Source: Allantophomopsis cytisporea (taxonomy: Eukaryota; Ascomycota; Leotiomycetes; Phacidiales; Phacidiaceae). From it: a DNA stretch of 64,000 nt. This document shows, one piece after another, positions 46,197-58,686 of this stretch (position 1 is its first letter; the number at the start of each line of letters is the position of its first letter). The notes under the pieces are model-generated. The model was not told where the DNA came from and ran no database searches. It saw only the letters and a program-made list of their open reading frames with translations. Location: NCBI GenBank assembly GCA_024752435.1, contig CP103034.1, forward strand, positions 1,302,001 through 1,366,000, in the 5' to 3' direction. A program made the position numbers and the translations under genes.

Positions 46197-48759
46197 ATGT
46201 CGGTTATTCAAGTAGAGGAGTATGTAACGGAGGCTATGATACATAGCATTTGCTTTTTTAAGACAAATACTCACATAAACATAGTCTGGTATCTTACCAG
46301 CTTCGGTCGAATTACCTGGATACCATCAAAGACGGTGTTGGCGAACGCCTCATCACAATTAATGATGCATTCCTCAACACCCCCGGATTCAAAGCTGCGG
46401 GATGGCGCCCAGACCCAACATATATAAAACGCATACACTCCCCGCCGATACCGACAGCTGTAGCATCGGAATACTTTCAAGCACCACCACGGTCGGCTGG
46501 CCTACCGTCTGGTGGTTTAGAAGCTGAAATTGATGAAGGCGGAATGGTCACTGGTGGCGGCGCTGGGGATACAGTTGGACCTGGAGTACATACGAAAAGA
46601 CGCAGACGTCGTGAGCAGATGGAAGAGGAAGACAGCAGTGACCTAAGCGATGATAGCGACGAAGACGGGGACCAGCGAGCGGCACAACAGATCAAGTTTG
46701 CCAAAATGCCTGTTCGTATGCGATCTGGATCATCACCAATCCGGGAATCTACTGCGAAAGAGACATTTTCAATAGCTATACCAGTACCAACTCGGCAGGG
46801 AGGTGCACAAGCGCGAAGAGGCTCTCAACCAGCGGTGGAAGCGGTCAAGGAGCGGGCACGAAGAGATACGGTTACAAGTAGTGATATGTCTTCCGAGAAT
46901 GAACTCGATGCTAGTGTTGGGAAGAGGACTGCCAGAGGTGGTGCGAGAGCTGGTCGAAGTGTCACAAAGCAGGTATCAGATCCCAGTGTTGGTGTGAAGA
47001 GGCAAGAAAGTGATCTCCTTGAGGAGGAGGAGGATGGCTATTCTGATGTTTCGGACCTGTCGTCCACATTTGCGGGCAGTGTCGACTCTGCATCAATGCT
47101 AGATAGTGTTGGAGAACCTATGGCATCATCTCCAGCTGCTCATGTTGTAGGTACTCTTCCACGACAGCTCACTCGAGCATCGCCTAGGAAATCTAAACCT
47201 GCGCCTCCAGTGCTCCAAGCACTGCCGCCGCCGAGACCGATCAGCATGGTGCAACCAAAGAGTCTCTTGTCAGCGGCAATCAAAGCGAAACGTACCAAAG
47301 CTGCCATGCCATTTGAAAGCTTTGCGTCGATGTCTGGGCAAGGTGACCCAAATCCACTGACACTGCGTATCTGGGCACCTTTCACGCAGTCATCTTCTAA
47401 ATATTACGAGGTTTTAATTCGGCGCACTATCCATGCAGGACAATCAGGCGATCGTCAAGTCACAGTGGCAGACCTCATAGGCTTAAGTCTATGGAGATAT
47501 TATGAAGAGAAACTGGAACCTCCAATTTCCCCTGAAAAGTTGAACGTGAATCGATGGACTTTACGTTTGGTTGAGGATGAAGAAGTCGACTATGATTTCC
47601 CAGCACTGGAGCGTACGAAACCGGTTGTGTCTTTCACTACGGTCAACAACCGCGCAGCAAGAGCGAGGTCAAATTCCAAAACGTACGATGAGTTTGCACT
47701 TGTCGAGGCAACAGATGAACAGTTCCAGCAAAACCAGGCTGCTACTCCTCAGTTCCAACAAGAGTCAGTAACTGAATCCGTGGAGGACGACTTGGGGATC
47801 AAGGGCATGCCTCCACCAGTACAGTCTACTGTAGTTGCTCCAACCCAACCCAAGCAAAACCCTCTTCTCACCACTATGTCAGCATATCGACAAAACTCGA
47901 CACTTGCAGACCTTCCTACAACCCCGGCGCAACAAGGTCCCATACGACATGGGGTTCAGAAACTCCTGCGTATACACATTCATTCTTCTGACACTGCAGC
48001 TGACCAGATGATGACAGTGGAAAGCACTACGGATACATATTTGGCAGAGGTACTGGATATCGTTTGTAAGAGGAGACAACTTGACAAAGCTGCCCATGTC
48101 CTAAAATTGACGGGCTCTGGTACCGTCGTGCTCCTTGATCGCACAGTAGAATCGATAGGCAATCGCACGGAGCTCGATTTGGTTCGACGACGATTTGCAA
48201 CGGATGGACCTTTAACGATGACAGGATCTCCTGGTACAAACCCTTTCACGAAGTCACCTATGCTTGTCGACGGACCTGCGACTCGTAAAAAGAAAGGTCA
48301 AGTGGTTGGTAATCATCCTTTGGCGCGCGAAAGTGTAAAGCAAGATGAGGTTGGTAGTGCCAACTACAGGAAATACACTGTCTGGAGAAAACAACCTATG
48401 CGATTTGTGGGTATGAATGAGAGGATTCTTGCCATTGATGGAGAGTATCTTCATATCATGCCCGGAGGAACTGGCAAGACTATGTTTGAGGGCCAGGGCA
48501 AAACGACCACTGTGCATTTCAGCAATGTGGTAGGATGTAAAGTCACAAGGAGACACCCAACCAATTTTAAGGTGAGTTCAACATAAGGCTCCATGAGTCT
48601 TTCGTTGATTTGGTTTCATATTTACTGACGCACATCAAGGTGGTGGTTTATAAAGCTACTGAGACAAAACGTTATGACTTTGAGGCAAAAAGTGCCGACG
48701 AAGCTGCTGAAATAGTATTCGAGATCAAAAAGGGAATCTCGCCCTATCATGATATATGA
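46197..48759 (+). CDS. TORC2 subunit SIN1/AVO1, three exons
   Basis: Scaffold subunit of the TOR complex 2 kinase, recruiting AGC-kinase substrates at the plasma membrane. Exons 46197..46219, 46285..48571 and 48640..48759 give 809 residues. The tiny first exon (MSVIQVED) joins in phase to LVSYQLRSNYLDTIKDGVGE, the conserved N-terminus. A Ser/Asp/Glu-rich part follows. The CRIM domain starts near residue 350 (FESFASMSGQGDPNPLTLRI) and includes LGLSLWRYYEEKL-type helices. A Ras-binding-like region has LLRIHIHSSDTAADQMMTVE (about 570-640), and a C-terminal PH domain runs from YRKYTVWRKQPMRFVGMNER to the end, crossing into exon 3 (VVVYKATETKRYDFEAKSA). The first exon is easily missed by gene finders. 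Confidence 0.93.
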
Positions 48760-49613
48760 ACTGGGGAAGGAAAGTAGTGAAAACAGACCACGTGAAGCAT
48801 GTGCTGTCTGGGTTGGAGGATAAGGACTTCTGGTATACGCTCAATGGCCAGCACACTATATGAAGCCTTGCGGAATGGGTATTGTTTTGTATATTGAATC
48901 AATCTCGAGTAAATGCTCACTTCAACTACGGAGTAACGTTTCTTTGAAGAACATGTCAGTGTGCAATGATGTCAAGCTGCTATGTTGTATTGTGTCAAGA
49001 TTGATCAATCTTCCTGTACCACATGAGAAGCATGAAATCTTAACGATTGGATAGGAAATACCAGTGGTTGAGATGTAACATCCTTAGATGCAGAACAGAC
49101 ATATTGGGCGACGTATCTACAGGTATCATATCAGCCCGAGAATCCTCCTGGCTTCCATTCTCGTCCTGACAAAAGCGTACATATAGAACATGGGATGAAA
49201 CCACGAATCAAGTCATCAACACCATAAATTTCAATACCGAAAAACAAGAATAAAGACGTATGATGATATTCAAATCCAGACTTTTATTGGCACATGTGAG
49301 TTGCCGTCTAAGCTGTGCAACCATAGTACGTCGTCGAAGTGTACATACAACTCCAACACCCAATCCCCAACCAAAGAGATAAGCCCCCAGACCATTTACC
49401 AAGGTCATGCAATTGCCCTTCCCTTTTGAGAGACACTACCACGCCAGGTACGCGGAGAAGGAGAAAAGAAAATCAATGCCTTGTTCTAGACCCCCAAAGA
49501 TGCTCCAGACACCGTGTTATATATACAAGAGGAGAAAATGAGACCCCTCGCTATGTGAATCCAAACAAAATATGGAGATGTACCCATTACTACGTGTTGT
49601 GACAAGCAACTGC
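48760..49613. other. Convergent 3' region
   Basis: Between the SIN1 and DUF3431 stops. Nothing recognised beyond 3' flanking DNA. Confidence 0.5.
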
Positions 49614-50897
49614 TCAGAAGCCATCTCCTTCCTGCCAGGGTCGACCAGCCTCTTCAGCACGGTTGCGGGGCACATCGCCGCGTTCGATGGCAGCTGTCTT
49701 TTTGGTATCAAGCTCCTTTTCAAGCTCCGAGATCTCTTGGTCGAGCTGCACATCCCTTCCCCATTCAGGCACCTCAAAGGACTGTGCTTCATCCAGCCTC
49801 CCCTCTGCCTGCGCTGTTTTGATGAGATCATCCCTACGGTGCCATTCGCGGAGCTCGTCTTCGAGGCCACGTTTCCGCCACAGCATCTCATACCATTGGT
49901 TGTAGTTTTCTTCGTTGCCGAAACAGAGCCCGTAGCCGTCGCAGTAACAGATGTGTTCCATTGGGCAGTGCACGTTCTGGCCGGTGAAGACGTATTGCCA
50001 GATATACTCCCATACTCGGCCACTGATGTAGTCTGATAGTGGTGTGCGCAACAGCCAGTCCCGGTAGAATACGTAGCGTGAGAGAGGTAGTGAGCGGATG
50101 CGGTCTCGAGAGATGGCAAATTGTGCACAGCATGGCTGGGCAAGCACATTTGGAATAGGGTCTAAGGGGAACAATTCACTCCAACTTTTTGCCAGCATAA
50201 CCTCCTCCTGTTTGTTCACGTTTTCTTCGACGGTCCCTGGATGCATCCAGTCCGGGCATCCAGGATTCCAGTGACACCTCAAGTTCATGAAACCTTCTCT
50301 CTGCACCCTCTCGGCGCTCAGTCTCTTGATCAACTCTACGGCATCGTTTCCCATCAGATCGTTGTTGTGCCACGTCCAGCGATGAGCATGCATGAACATA
50401 TTCACATCCGCAAGCTCATCGTAATGTTCGATGATGTAGGACAGATATATCATAACCTCGTGGCCCTTGTTCTTCGGTGGATGGTATTTCGCGGTGGGGT
50501 CATCAGCCACATAGATTCTGGTTTGGAGAAGGTCGGAACGGAGCATCTCTCGCAGATTTTCCTCTATCCATTCCACTCCCTCGTCTCGCATTCGTGGAAT
50601 GACGAGAGCTTTGGTATAATTCGAGCCAGGAGGCTTGAGTGTGCCGGGTTGAAATACACTCAGGAATCCCTTGGTACTGGTCTCTCCAAATGATCCCGAG
50701 TTTCCTTGTGATCCCGCTCCAACATTACTGGCCACGTCGTTTGGATCGGGTGTCTCAATGGTTTCTTCACCCAGACCAATCTTTTCCAGAGGAAAAGAGC
50801 GCCATGATTCCCGGGCAGTGAGCGAGTGGAATAGTAGCACGATGAGAACAAAAGATGTGACAGCCAGGAGCGGTACCAGCCGTTTCGGTACCGACAT
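49614..50897 (-). CDS. DUF3431 type II membrane protein
   Basis: A 427-residue single-exon gene. A short cytoplasmic tail and one signal-anchor helix (LVPLLAVTSFVLIVLLFHSL, about 7-26) are followed by a lumenal domain of the fungal DUF3431 family, with ALVIPRMRDEGVEWIEENL, VMIYLSYIIEHYDELADVNM, FMHAHRWTWHNND and CHWNPGCPDW. Cysteines in CCAQF and CPMEHICYCDGYGLC suggest disulphides. A C-terminal charged helix (LDQEISELEKELDTKK) follows. The topology resembles Golgi glycosyltransferases, and HAHRWTWHNND could be part of an active site, but no activity is known. Start chosen as the ATG directly before the anchor. Confidence 0.88.
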   Translation of the reverse strand: MSVPKRLVPLLAVTSFVLIVLLFHSLTARESWRSFPLEKIGLGEETIETPDPNDVASNVGAGSQGNSGSFGETSTKGFLSVFQPGTLKPPGSNYTKALVIPRMRDEGVEWIEENLREMLRSDLLQTRIYVADDPTAKYHPPKNKGHEVMIYLSYIIEHYDELADVNMFMHAHRWTWHNNDLMGNDAVELIKRLSAERVQREGFMNLRCHWNPGCPDWMHPGTVEENVNKQEEVMLAKSWSELFPLDPIPNVLAQPCCAQFAISRDRIRSLPLSRYVFYRDWLLRTPLSDYISGRVWEYIWQYVFTGQNVHCPMEHICYCDGYGLCFGNEENYNQWYEMLWRKRGLEDELREWHRRDDLIKTAQAEGRLDEAQSFEVPEWGRDVQLDQEISELEKELDTKKTAAIERGDVPRNRAEEAGRPWQEGDGF

Positions 50898-51253
50898 AGT
50901 ATCTTTGGACTCTATACGTAAGAGCTTCGGGCTTGTTGAGTCTTCGCGGCGTATTATTTCAACGGGCGAGGCTTGCTGGCGCAGATGCGCCTACCTTATG
51001 ATGATGTTATGCTAAAGAAGCTGGACACACAAGGGTCAGTCAATCTAATTGTCTCTCGGCGTTGGTCGGAAATTTATGATAAAGAGAAGGGAAGAGCAGG
51101 GGAGCATGCCAGCCAAACATACAGGACCAATACTGAATTGGATAACATTTGGGAGGAAGAAAGGGAATTTCAAGCTGTGAGATGCTTCTGAGGACTACGT
51201 AAGACAGGGTTGAAAAGTCTATGGGTGAAGATGAATGAATAAGTTGTGGGAAG

Positions 51254-51255
<2 letters not shown>

Positions 51256-51300
<45 letters not shown>
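51256..51300. repeat. (GTGAGA)n microsatellite
   Basis: About 7.5 perfect hexamer copies. Confidence 0.92.
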
Positions 51301-51301
<1 letters not shown>

Positions 51302-51458
51302 AAGTCGAAGTGAAAGCAGAAGGAGAGTCAGTTTGAAGGGAAGAGGTGGATCATCTTACGCAGCACGCAGCACTCAGCACGTATGTAAGTATGTTGTGGT
51401 GGTGGAGGAGGATTGTTATGGCGTGGATGGGCGGGCCACCAGGCTGCTTGAAGCAGGG

Positions 51459-51507
51459 CAGGCAGGGTAGACAGGCAGGGTAGACAGGCAGGGTAGACAG
51501 GCAAGGT
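51459..51507. repeat. 13-bp minisatellite (CAGGCAGGGTAGA)
   Basis: Nearly four tandem copies of CAGGCAGGGTAGA, the last diverging as CAGGCAAGG. Confidence 0.92.
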
Positions 51508-51833
51508 ACCACAGCAAGCATGTCAATCAATAAGTAATCCAGGCCACGACACCCCCCTGGGGGCCCTAGAATGACGGCGAAAGCTCCACCAAAAGAGTGC
51601 TTACGGAAAGCTTAAGTAGCAACTCTCGCAGGGCTAAAAGGAGTAAAGAGCCCAGAAGGGATATTTTTGGTTTTGACAAATAACTGAAATATGAAGGAAA
51701 CACCGTGTCTCTCGTACGTAGGAGCAATGCACAAGCATGTGCTGTATATGGAAATAATATGTACAATGTATGCATGAATGAGTATTCCACCATCAAGATG
51801 AAAAAGGTAATAGAGTACAGATATAACTAGAAT

Positions 51834-51869
51834 GAGAGAGAGGGAGAGAGAGAGAGAGAGAGAAGAAGA
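51834..51869. repeat. (AG)n microsatellite
   Basis: Imperfect AG dinucleotide run, broken once by GG. Confidence 0.85.
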
Positions 51870-52764
51870 ATAAATAAATAATCAAGCACAGAAGAAGGTC
51901 GATAGCAACCTTCGGAAAGACGGTCAGATATCGATGTCTTCGTATTCCAAAGCTGAACTCCATTATTATTGTACCATCGTGGCGCTCAAGAGGCGGAGTA
52001 TCGGGGTTTCTCGTGTTTATTTACATACGCGGCGCGCAGTGATATGCTTTCGAGGCGGATCTTATATGACGAGTAAGCATACCTTACCTAATGTATATTC
52101 TTCTGTTTACTCATGGATTTTTTCTTTGAAGTATATGGTTGTCTAGAAAGTGTATAGAAAGTGTATACGCAGTACATAAATCTTTGTATGGCCGTTGGTA
52201 GCTTATGTGTCGAGATAGTATTCTTGCTCTCCTCTGTCCAGGTGTTTTAGAGTAAGTCTAGGAACGTATCTCACACATTCTCATCCATTGTGTATGTACG
52301 TACTACTACTATTGCATAGGTACTCAGATGATCTGTACAGATGTGTTATACAGAACACATCTATACAAATGAGAAGATAGACACAAGATTACTATTGTGT
52401 ACTGCGGAGTATCAAATCCTTCCTATACGCTCTGCTTCTCTTCGTCACGACTCGCTCATTGAATCCACTGAGAAATAACAATGAGTGAGAGTGCACAGGC
52501 ATATTCCCTCCCCAGCACAGTCACTATCCCCAAACCCACCCTTGTTTCACCAATGCCTATCGCCTATCTGAGCCCTCAGACGATCTGCCTTCACGTCACC
52601 AATGTGTGGACACCGTGCGGGGAGAAGAAACAAAAGCTGGACATGGAAAGACGATACAATATGGTTTCGGATCTTCATAGACAACGGAGTTGAGTATGTA
52701 CGAAAACCTTCACTTCAACATCCGTTGGTGAATGCGGTACACTCACTACCTTACTTCATCTCAG

Positions 52765-53132
52765 ATGCACCCAGATATTCAACCATTGGAATGCCGTTTC
52801 CCCTCATCATTTGCAGCAAACGGAGGGGAACCGACAGCGGCAGAGATAGATTGGTCCCCCTCAGGCAAGGGCTGCAAGTCTGCAATTCAAACAACGAAGA
52901 GGACGCAAGGTAGGTGGAAAGCTAGCTAGCTAACCATACAATACTAATATCAATTAAGTACCTAAAATCTATAGTCTTTGAGCAACAAAATCTCATGAGC
53001 CTCGATCTGAGCAACTACATAACACACCCACCCTCCCTCTCCATCGGAAACGCCCTCCAAAAGTACAGCAAGGGGTCAACAAATGCATTTCAGGTCATCA
53101 AAGCCGTTCCCACCACCCACAACGAACGATAA
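52765..53132 (+). CDS. Small spliced protein of unknown function, two visible exons
   Basis: Exons 52765..52909 and 52975..53132 join G|TC across a GTAGGT...CTATAG intron carrying an ACTAAT branch site, giving about 100 residues. Seen: MHPDIQPLECRFPSSFAANG, an acidic/Ser-rich part, then FEQQNLMSLDLSNYITHPPS and NALQKYSKGSTNAFQVIKAV to a TAA. The first ATG directly follows an acceptor-like TCATCTCAG, so earlier exons are possible; a GTATGT donor at about 52694 and the frame from 52481 were tried without an in-frame join. The stop lies 13 bp before the end of the convergent RGS-LOV gene. No domain recognised and no signal peptide. A degenerate gene remains possible. Confidence 0.45.
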
Positions 53133-53145
53133 ATTACTATCCTTA

Positions 53146-55444
53146 TTACTCCAAATTCAAGGAATAGGGGCTAGCAGCCCTATATCCTCCGTCTCTAGTG
53201 CTCGTACTGCGAACGCTGTTCGTCCCATCATGTTGTTGGTGTATGGAGGCCTCCGCACCGTTCATGATGGCAAAGTCGCGTAAGCTGGTATGATCGGTAT
53301 TGCGGCTATGGATGTCACGTCCAAACCGGGGGTCGACCGGCGGTGCCTGCTTGTACTTCTTTGCCGATCCAGCTTTATCATCGTCAATGAGAACAACCAT
53401 CCAGACACCAATGGCTTGGTTGCTTCCAAGCAGAGGTGTACAATGGATCCAGCGATTTCGCCCTTCAGGGTCGCTCTTACTCACCCACTTCACCTTTGCT
53501 GTAACACCTCTGCCATCGGCCAGTGCGTGTGTCAATTCATCCTTAACCCTCTGCGAGCCGCCAATCCTGGACATGAACGGGGACTGCAGGATGCCAGGGA
53601 CTCTCAGCGTTGGCGATGCGAAGAGAATACGCAAATGTGGGTATGGTCTGAGAAGCAGGTAGTTCTCGTAAATACCCTGAAGCTTGCCGCTACTTCGCAT
53701 ACCAAGAGAGCCGAAATTTTGAGCAGTACCATCTGGTGATGGATCATGAATAAGTAGTCGAGGTTTGTTCCAGTTTGCTTGTCGATTCCCATTGCTCTCA
53801 ATGTCTTCCTCTTGTTCTCTGTGCATCCTTCCACCATGTTTACGTACCGTATCCAGTTCTGAGAGGTTGAGCATTTCACTAAGTTCCTGGAACTCGTCCC
53901 TTCGCTCTTCTTCGTCTTCATATTCCTCCTGTATGAGTTCACCACTCTCAGTATCATGATGTCGCAAGTCTTTATTTCTCTTTTCCTCCGAGGATATAAC
54001 AAGACGCTTGAAGGAGTCAAGGTCGACACATTCCTTTACAAGCCCGCTCACATCAACCTGGGCGCCAATGAAGTAGCGAATCTTACCCCGACTATCACAC
54101 ATTGGTGACACCATGAGCATGTTCATGAAAGGAGATCCATCCCGGCGGCTACAAAATCTCAGATACAATTTGAAAATGATGGGTTTTAGGGAATCATAGA
54201 ACTTACTAGTTCAGGAAAACTTCACAATGCTCTTTGCCCTCGTCAATCTTCTCTCTGATCCGTCTGACGCTGGTTGGGTTTGTCTTCGGTCCTTGCAAAA
54301 ATCGACAATTTCGGCCAATCACATAGTTCATACCATACTGTGTAGTTCGGTGAAATTCTGATTTTGGTCAGCAACAGAAACTCCATAATTGAGGAATGTA
54401 ACATACCTTCTGATGCAAAAACAATAGGATTGTCGGGTCTTGATGGATCTGTCAGACAGAATACTTCAGCCAATCCTTCAGAAGCTTCGCGCAGATGTAT
54501 GGGCAGAGTTCCAGTGATTCGTCTCGATATTGACAGGCTCACACTCTGGACGTATATGTGGGTGATGTACGCAGGCAAGTCTTCGCGGACCATTGCAGCG
54601 AACGCTTGTCTGGCCTTCTCTTTCAATGCATCATTGATAGTCTTCTGAGCAGGACTCGCGGTGAAGTCAAAGCCGGGAATTGGCTCCAAGGCTTCAGAGA
54701 CTGCATTCGCATAGTTGATAGCTTTCAGAGCTTTTAGAGCGTCCAGGTAGTAGATCAGGATGGGTACCGAGGAAGCACGATTTTTACTTAAAAAGTCCGT
54801 GAACCGCAGAAGTAGGGATGGATCTTTGAAGATGAGTTCAAGATGTTCGGTGGAGAACAGCTGCTCCGAGCGAGTCTCGAGGGAATATTGTTTGACTCCA
54901 GGAGCCACAGGAGCCACCAGATCATACGACCCGGGCTCATATTCTTCTTCGTCAAGTGGTTCCAGGCCATCGTCGCCCTCCAAACCACCCTTTAATTGCA
55001 GGGGTGGTAACGATGTAACATTAGTCTCGTACGAATCGGCCTGGGAATTTCTTCGGGAATGCTGAGCGGAGCGCGAAGAAGGTTCAGATGGCGATTGTAT
55101 TGGAGGCTCAATCTGTCGCTCAAAACGTACGTCTACTTCGGGTCGAGAACTGGAAAGAGGATTAACATTTGAACTAGTCTTGAAGAAGTGGAGTCTCACC
55201 TTCCGCGCTCTGGTACTTGGAATGATCTCTTGGCATGGAGGGTTCGAATGGGAGGAGGTGCGGCGTCATCAAAGTTCAACGAGTGTGCTGAAGGTGCAAC
55301 AGAGGAAGATCTGATACGGCCTGCGGCAGGTTTATAATATGGAATGTCTCGAACATCAGCACCGCCATCTTGATAGTCGTAGGCGGAGTACGGAGGGTGA
55401 TTGGAGAGACCCGGTGTACGACTTGAAGGAGCGCGACTGTTCAT
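53146..55444 (-). CDS. RGS-LOV blue-light photoreceptor, four exons
   Basis: Fusion of an RGS-type domain and a flavin-binding LOV domain, the architecture of fungal RGS-LOV proteins such as Botrytis BcLOV4, known to bind membrane lipids on illumination. Exons 55200..55444, 54407..55149, 54207..54357 and 53146..54148 give about 713 residues. The N-terminal 170 residues are disordered. The RGS region is about 180-300 (EHLELIFKDPSLLLRFTDFL). The LOV core reads GMNYVIGRNCRFLQGP with photoreactive Cys347, then LNYRRDGSPFMNMLMVSPM, spliced exactly at Tyr-Arg, and IRYFIGAQVDVSGLV. After LOV comes a charged helix and a second PAS-like block (YENYLLLRPYPHLRILFASP; GVWMVVLIDDD). Splice sites rescue the GRNCRFLQ frame, which is not visible as one long ORF. 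Confidence 0.93.
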
Positions 55445-56798
55445 GTCGTTGGTCGTGCTAGTGATTTCGGTGGATGGAAACTGTATCTATCAGATGAGAG
55501 CTATTTGACGGCGATGTAATATTTGTGGCACAGTAAACGTGATGGCAATGACCGATGAGGAGGAGAGAATGGTAGCACTTTTTCTTGAAGTGATTCAAAA
55601 CAGTACAGGAACCAAATGAATAATTCTAGTCAATTGAGAGTTGAGGGAAGATTGTATATGTGCAAGAAAAGGATACAAGTATGGAGATGGCATACAAAGT
55701 ATGTTCAATTAGGAATGGAGACAAGAATGGAAAAGAGTCAAGAGGATGAAAGGATGTGTGCAGGCGTAGAATATGTTATACTTATGACATCTGGGAAAGA
55801 AATGAAGAGCTATTGTTTTTCCAGCCAGTGACTTACTAGAGAATACATGGGGTATTTGACCAGAGATGCTGCTCCTTTCCTCTTATTCTCTTCTCTCCAT
55901 ATGATGTTGAGCAAACCACAGCGTAGACTATCTTAGCTTGCTGGGCCTTAAGGTAGAACCGCGAACTAACATGGGCCTAGTGACCTGCTATCTGGTGGCG
56001 GTAAGGTGGGTGCCGCTGATCGGTGCATGCTCTAGAATAGAGTAGAGTAGGTATGTAATAATGGACGAGAGTTATTCGGTACTGGCTGTAGAGAGATCTG
56101 ATCGAATTTGCAATGCTGGCTGGTGGTCCAGGTTCCTGGGGTTTTGCTCACGGTGCTGTCTCTGGTAGTAGATCCGTCAATCTGGCGATATAGATATGAA
56201 CAGGGTTGAATTGACTGGGTTCGTAGCAGACGTACTCGTAGAACAAACAAAGTACCAGGGTAATTTGATTTGCTCGATGCATGGATAGATGCAGTCATGT
56301 ATGTACCTCTTGTACGTACAGTACGATGAACGTTTTATTAGTTTGTCTCAGTATTCGTTCTCGTTTTGTCGGTCATCAAATGAATGGCCAGTCCCTTTGG
56401 TGTTGGTGTTGATGTTGATGTTGACTGTGCTTGATGTATATAGACTCTAGGTTGTTGTTGATGATGAAGTTGTTTCGAAGCTGCCTTCATGTACTTTATC
56501 TACGACTTACTTACCTAGATAAGGTACTCACTCTGCAGACGAGACAAATGACTGCGTTGACTGCGCTGACTGAGCTATCAGATAGTCAATAACTCTGCAA
56601 CATCCTGAAAAGCATTATCGTGATACTGGTGGGCTGATAGATCGCATTCTTATTGTTATTTATCCATGGAAGCCACATTTCTCATATCGAAGGGATAACT
56701 TAGAGTAAGGTACGTTATTCTGACGGTTTCCATGAGATAATCACGCCGTGTGCACTAGATAAACGTGGCCCAAGACAAAACAAAGCTTTATAGTACTT

Positions 56799-56862
56799 GA
56801 TATTCGATATTCGATATTCGACATTCGACATTCGACATTCGACATTCGACATTCGACATTCG
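56799..56862. repeat. Heptamer tandem repeat (GATATTC / GACATTC)
   Basis: Three copies of GATATTC followed by six of GACATTC, a clean switch of the third base partway along the array. Confidence 0.92.
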
Positions 56863-58637
56863 ATGCCCCACCAGCTTTCGATGCTCGATGCTCAATGCTA
56901 GACCTCAGACAAATCAAGGCATTCTGGATCGGGTAAGACAGATGTTCAATATTGTCGTGGTCCATTACCCTACTCCACGTCCAGCTTAGAGTACTCTACA
57001 TTTGGTAAACGCCCAAGACAACGGGCTTGCTGGCTGACTTTGGGAGGATAGAGCCGGCGCAATCAACATGAACGGATGCTTGAACAAGGCAAGGTAAGGC
57101 TATGGCTGTTCGAGGAATCAATGTCTAAAAGGCCAACGAGAGAAGATCAAGTGGATGTTGTCGATCATAACCCTTCTGGAGTACCTGTGTATCCCCTTCT
57201 TCTTACTTTGTTGGTATTTAACCAGGTCGGTGCTTGATGAGATATCGTTTCGACCAACCTCCTTACAATATTGAGTTTAGCCATTGCTTGGAATATGGAG
57301 TTGACAGTTACCTGTATTTTAATGTAGGGTCTTACTGTCCAACGGGCTACTTAGCTGAGCTATGTACGTGATTGAGAGTGCCTATCGATGAACAATATGT
57401 GTCTACATAGTAGGTATGTATGTACATTATATACAATGCTTCACTCTTCAGCTGACTGTCTTGTCGCAGCCTTCTCTGGTGTATATATTTAGAGAATAAT
57501 TCAGAAGGTATGGAGTACCTATGGTTTTTCTGAAATTCCTATCTCCTTCCAATCCTCCTGTATCTTGGGGTAGACGCTATGATTGATACAGGAGAATCAC
57601 GACTCTACTACATACTCACTACTTACGGAAGAAATAGTTGCCAAGTAAAATATCTTGCCCACCTATGAGTATTGTTCTACTTGTATGATTCAACATGGAA
57701 TGAACATCATACAACTAACTTAGCAGAACAAGCTCCAGGCTCCTGCAACTCTTCTTCGCTATCAGCTCTTCACAGTCGAAATACATGATATGTCGACCCC
57801 ATCCGTTGTCAAGGATATTGCCAAGATACTATGAATATCATCATCTCCCCAACCCAATCTCTCCATCGCAGCCTACAAACAGACCCTGTATGTAAGGTAC
57901 GACGCACTGATCTCGAGAGCACAGATCATACAACGACGAAAGCCAACAATACCGATGGCGCCCACCACGGTCGATGGTTGTTGTGCGCGAGTCAATGAGA
58001 AGGCTTGCGATTCAACATTGCAGTCTATGAGCCACAGAGCTCACTGTTCACCCGGTGGCCGCGCCCACGGGCTCATCCCTGGCCAAAAGTCCACTGTTCC
58101 CATGCGAGCTGCAAGGCATTGTAATCCCGGACCATGCTTAGTCAACGAAAGCCACGCAGAATTGAATGAAGTTGTCGATCGTTCTAGCTCGAGGTGGATA
58201 TTGGTAGAGTGAATACGGCAACAACGTGATGGAGACGATTCGGATTTTGTTCTACCAGATCTGCTACTGTACCACAGCGACATACTTTCGATTCAACCAC
58301 AATCATCACCAGCCAAAACGAAACGGGCAAGGACCAAGGAACGCCTGCCAACATCCTGCAACCTGTATTTGCCGTAGTCGTTTCTCTGTCTGTATCGTTC
58401 TGATAGCGAATGCAGCTGCAGCTATTGTTTTGAATATGGCAGAAGAATGAATGACCAGTCAGAGGTGACGAGAAAGACTGACAAGGAGCACGATGGATGC
58501 TGCCGCGGGGAAGTGTTTCCGCAGATTGAACGCCTGGGACCCCTGAGAGCCACTCTAATGCTGCGTACCCGACCGAGGTTGTGTGTACTACATACATGCA
58601 CAGCACATACATACATTCACGTACACAGTATCTGAAT

Positions 58638-58686
58638 CTTCAACTTCAAGCTTCAAGCTTCAAACTTCAAACTTCAAACTTCAAAC
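58638..58686. repeat. CTTCAA(A)(C/G) tandem repeat
   Basis: Seven CTTCAA-based units of 6-8 nt, first ending G then C. Confidence 0.85.

Larger units (their letters stand above)
50898..52764. other. Gene-poor region with simple repeats
   Basis: Contains the DUF3431 promoter, the GTGAGA repeat (51256-51300), a 13-bp minisatellite (51459-51507) and an AG run (51834-51869). A frame at 52481-52693 (MSESAQAYSLPSTVTIPKP) could be a 5' part of the small gene below, but I could not join the two in frame. Confidence 0.45.

Noticed and set aside
57955..58635. Overlapping frames on both strands in the large gap
   Set aside because: Several similar-length frames on opposite strands, none with domains or introns; typical of chance in GC-normal DNA.
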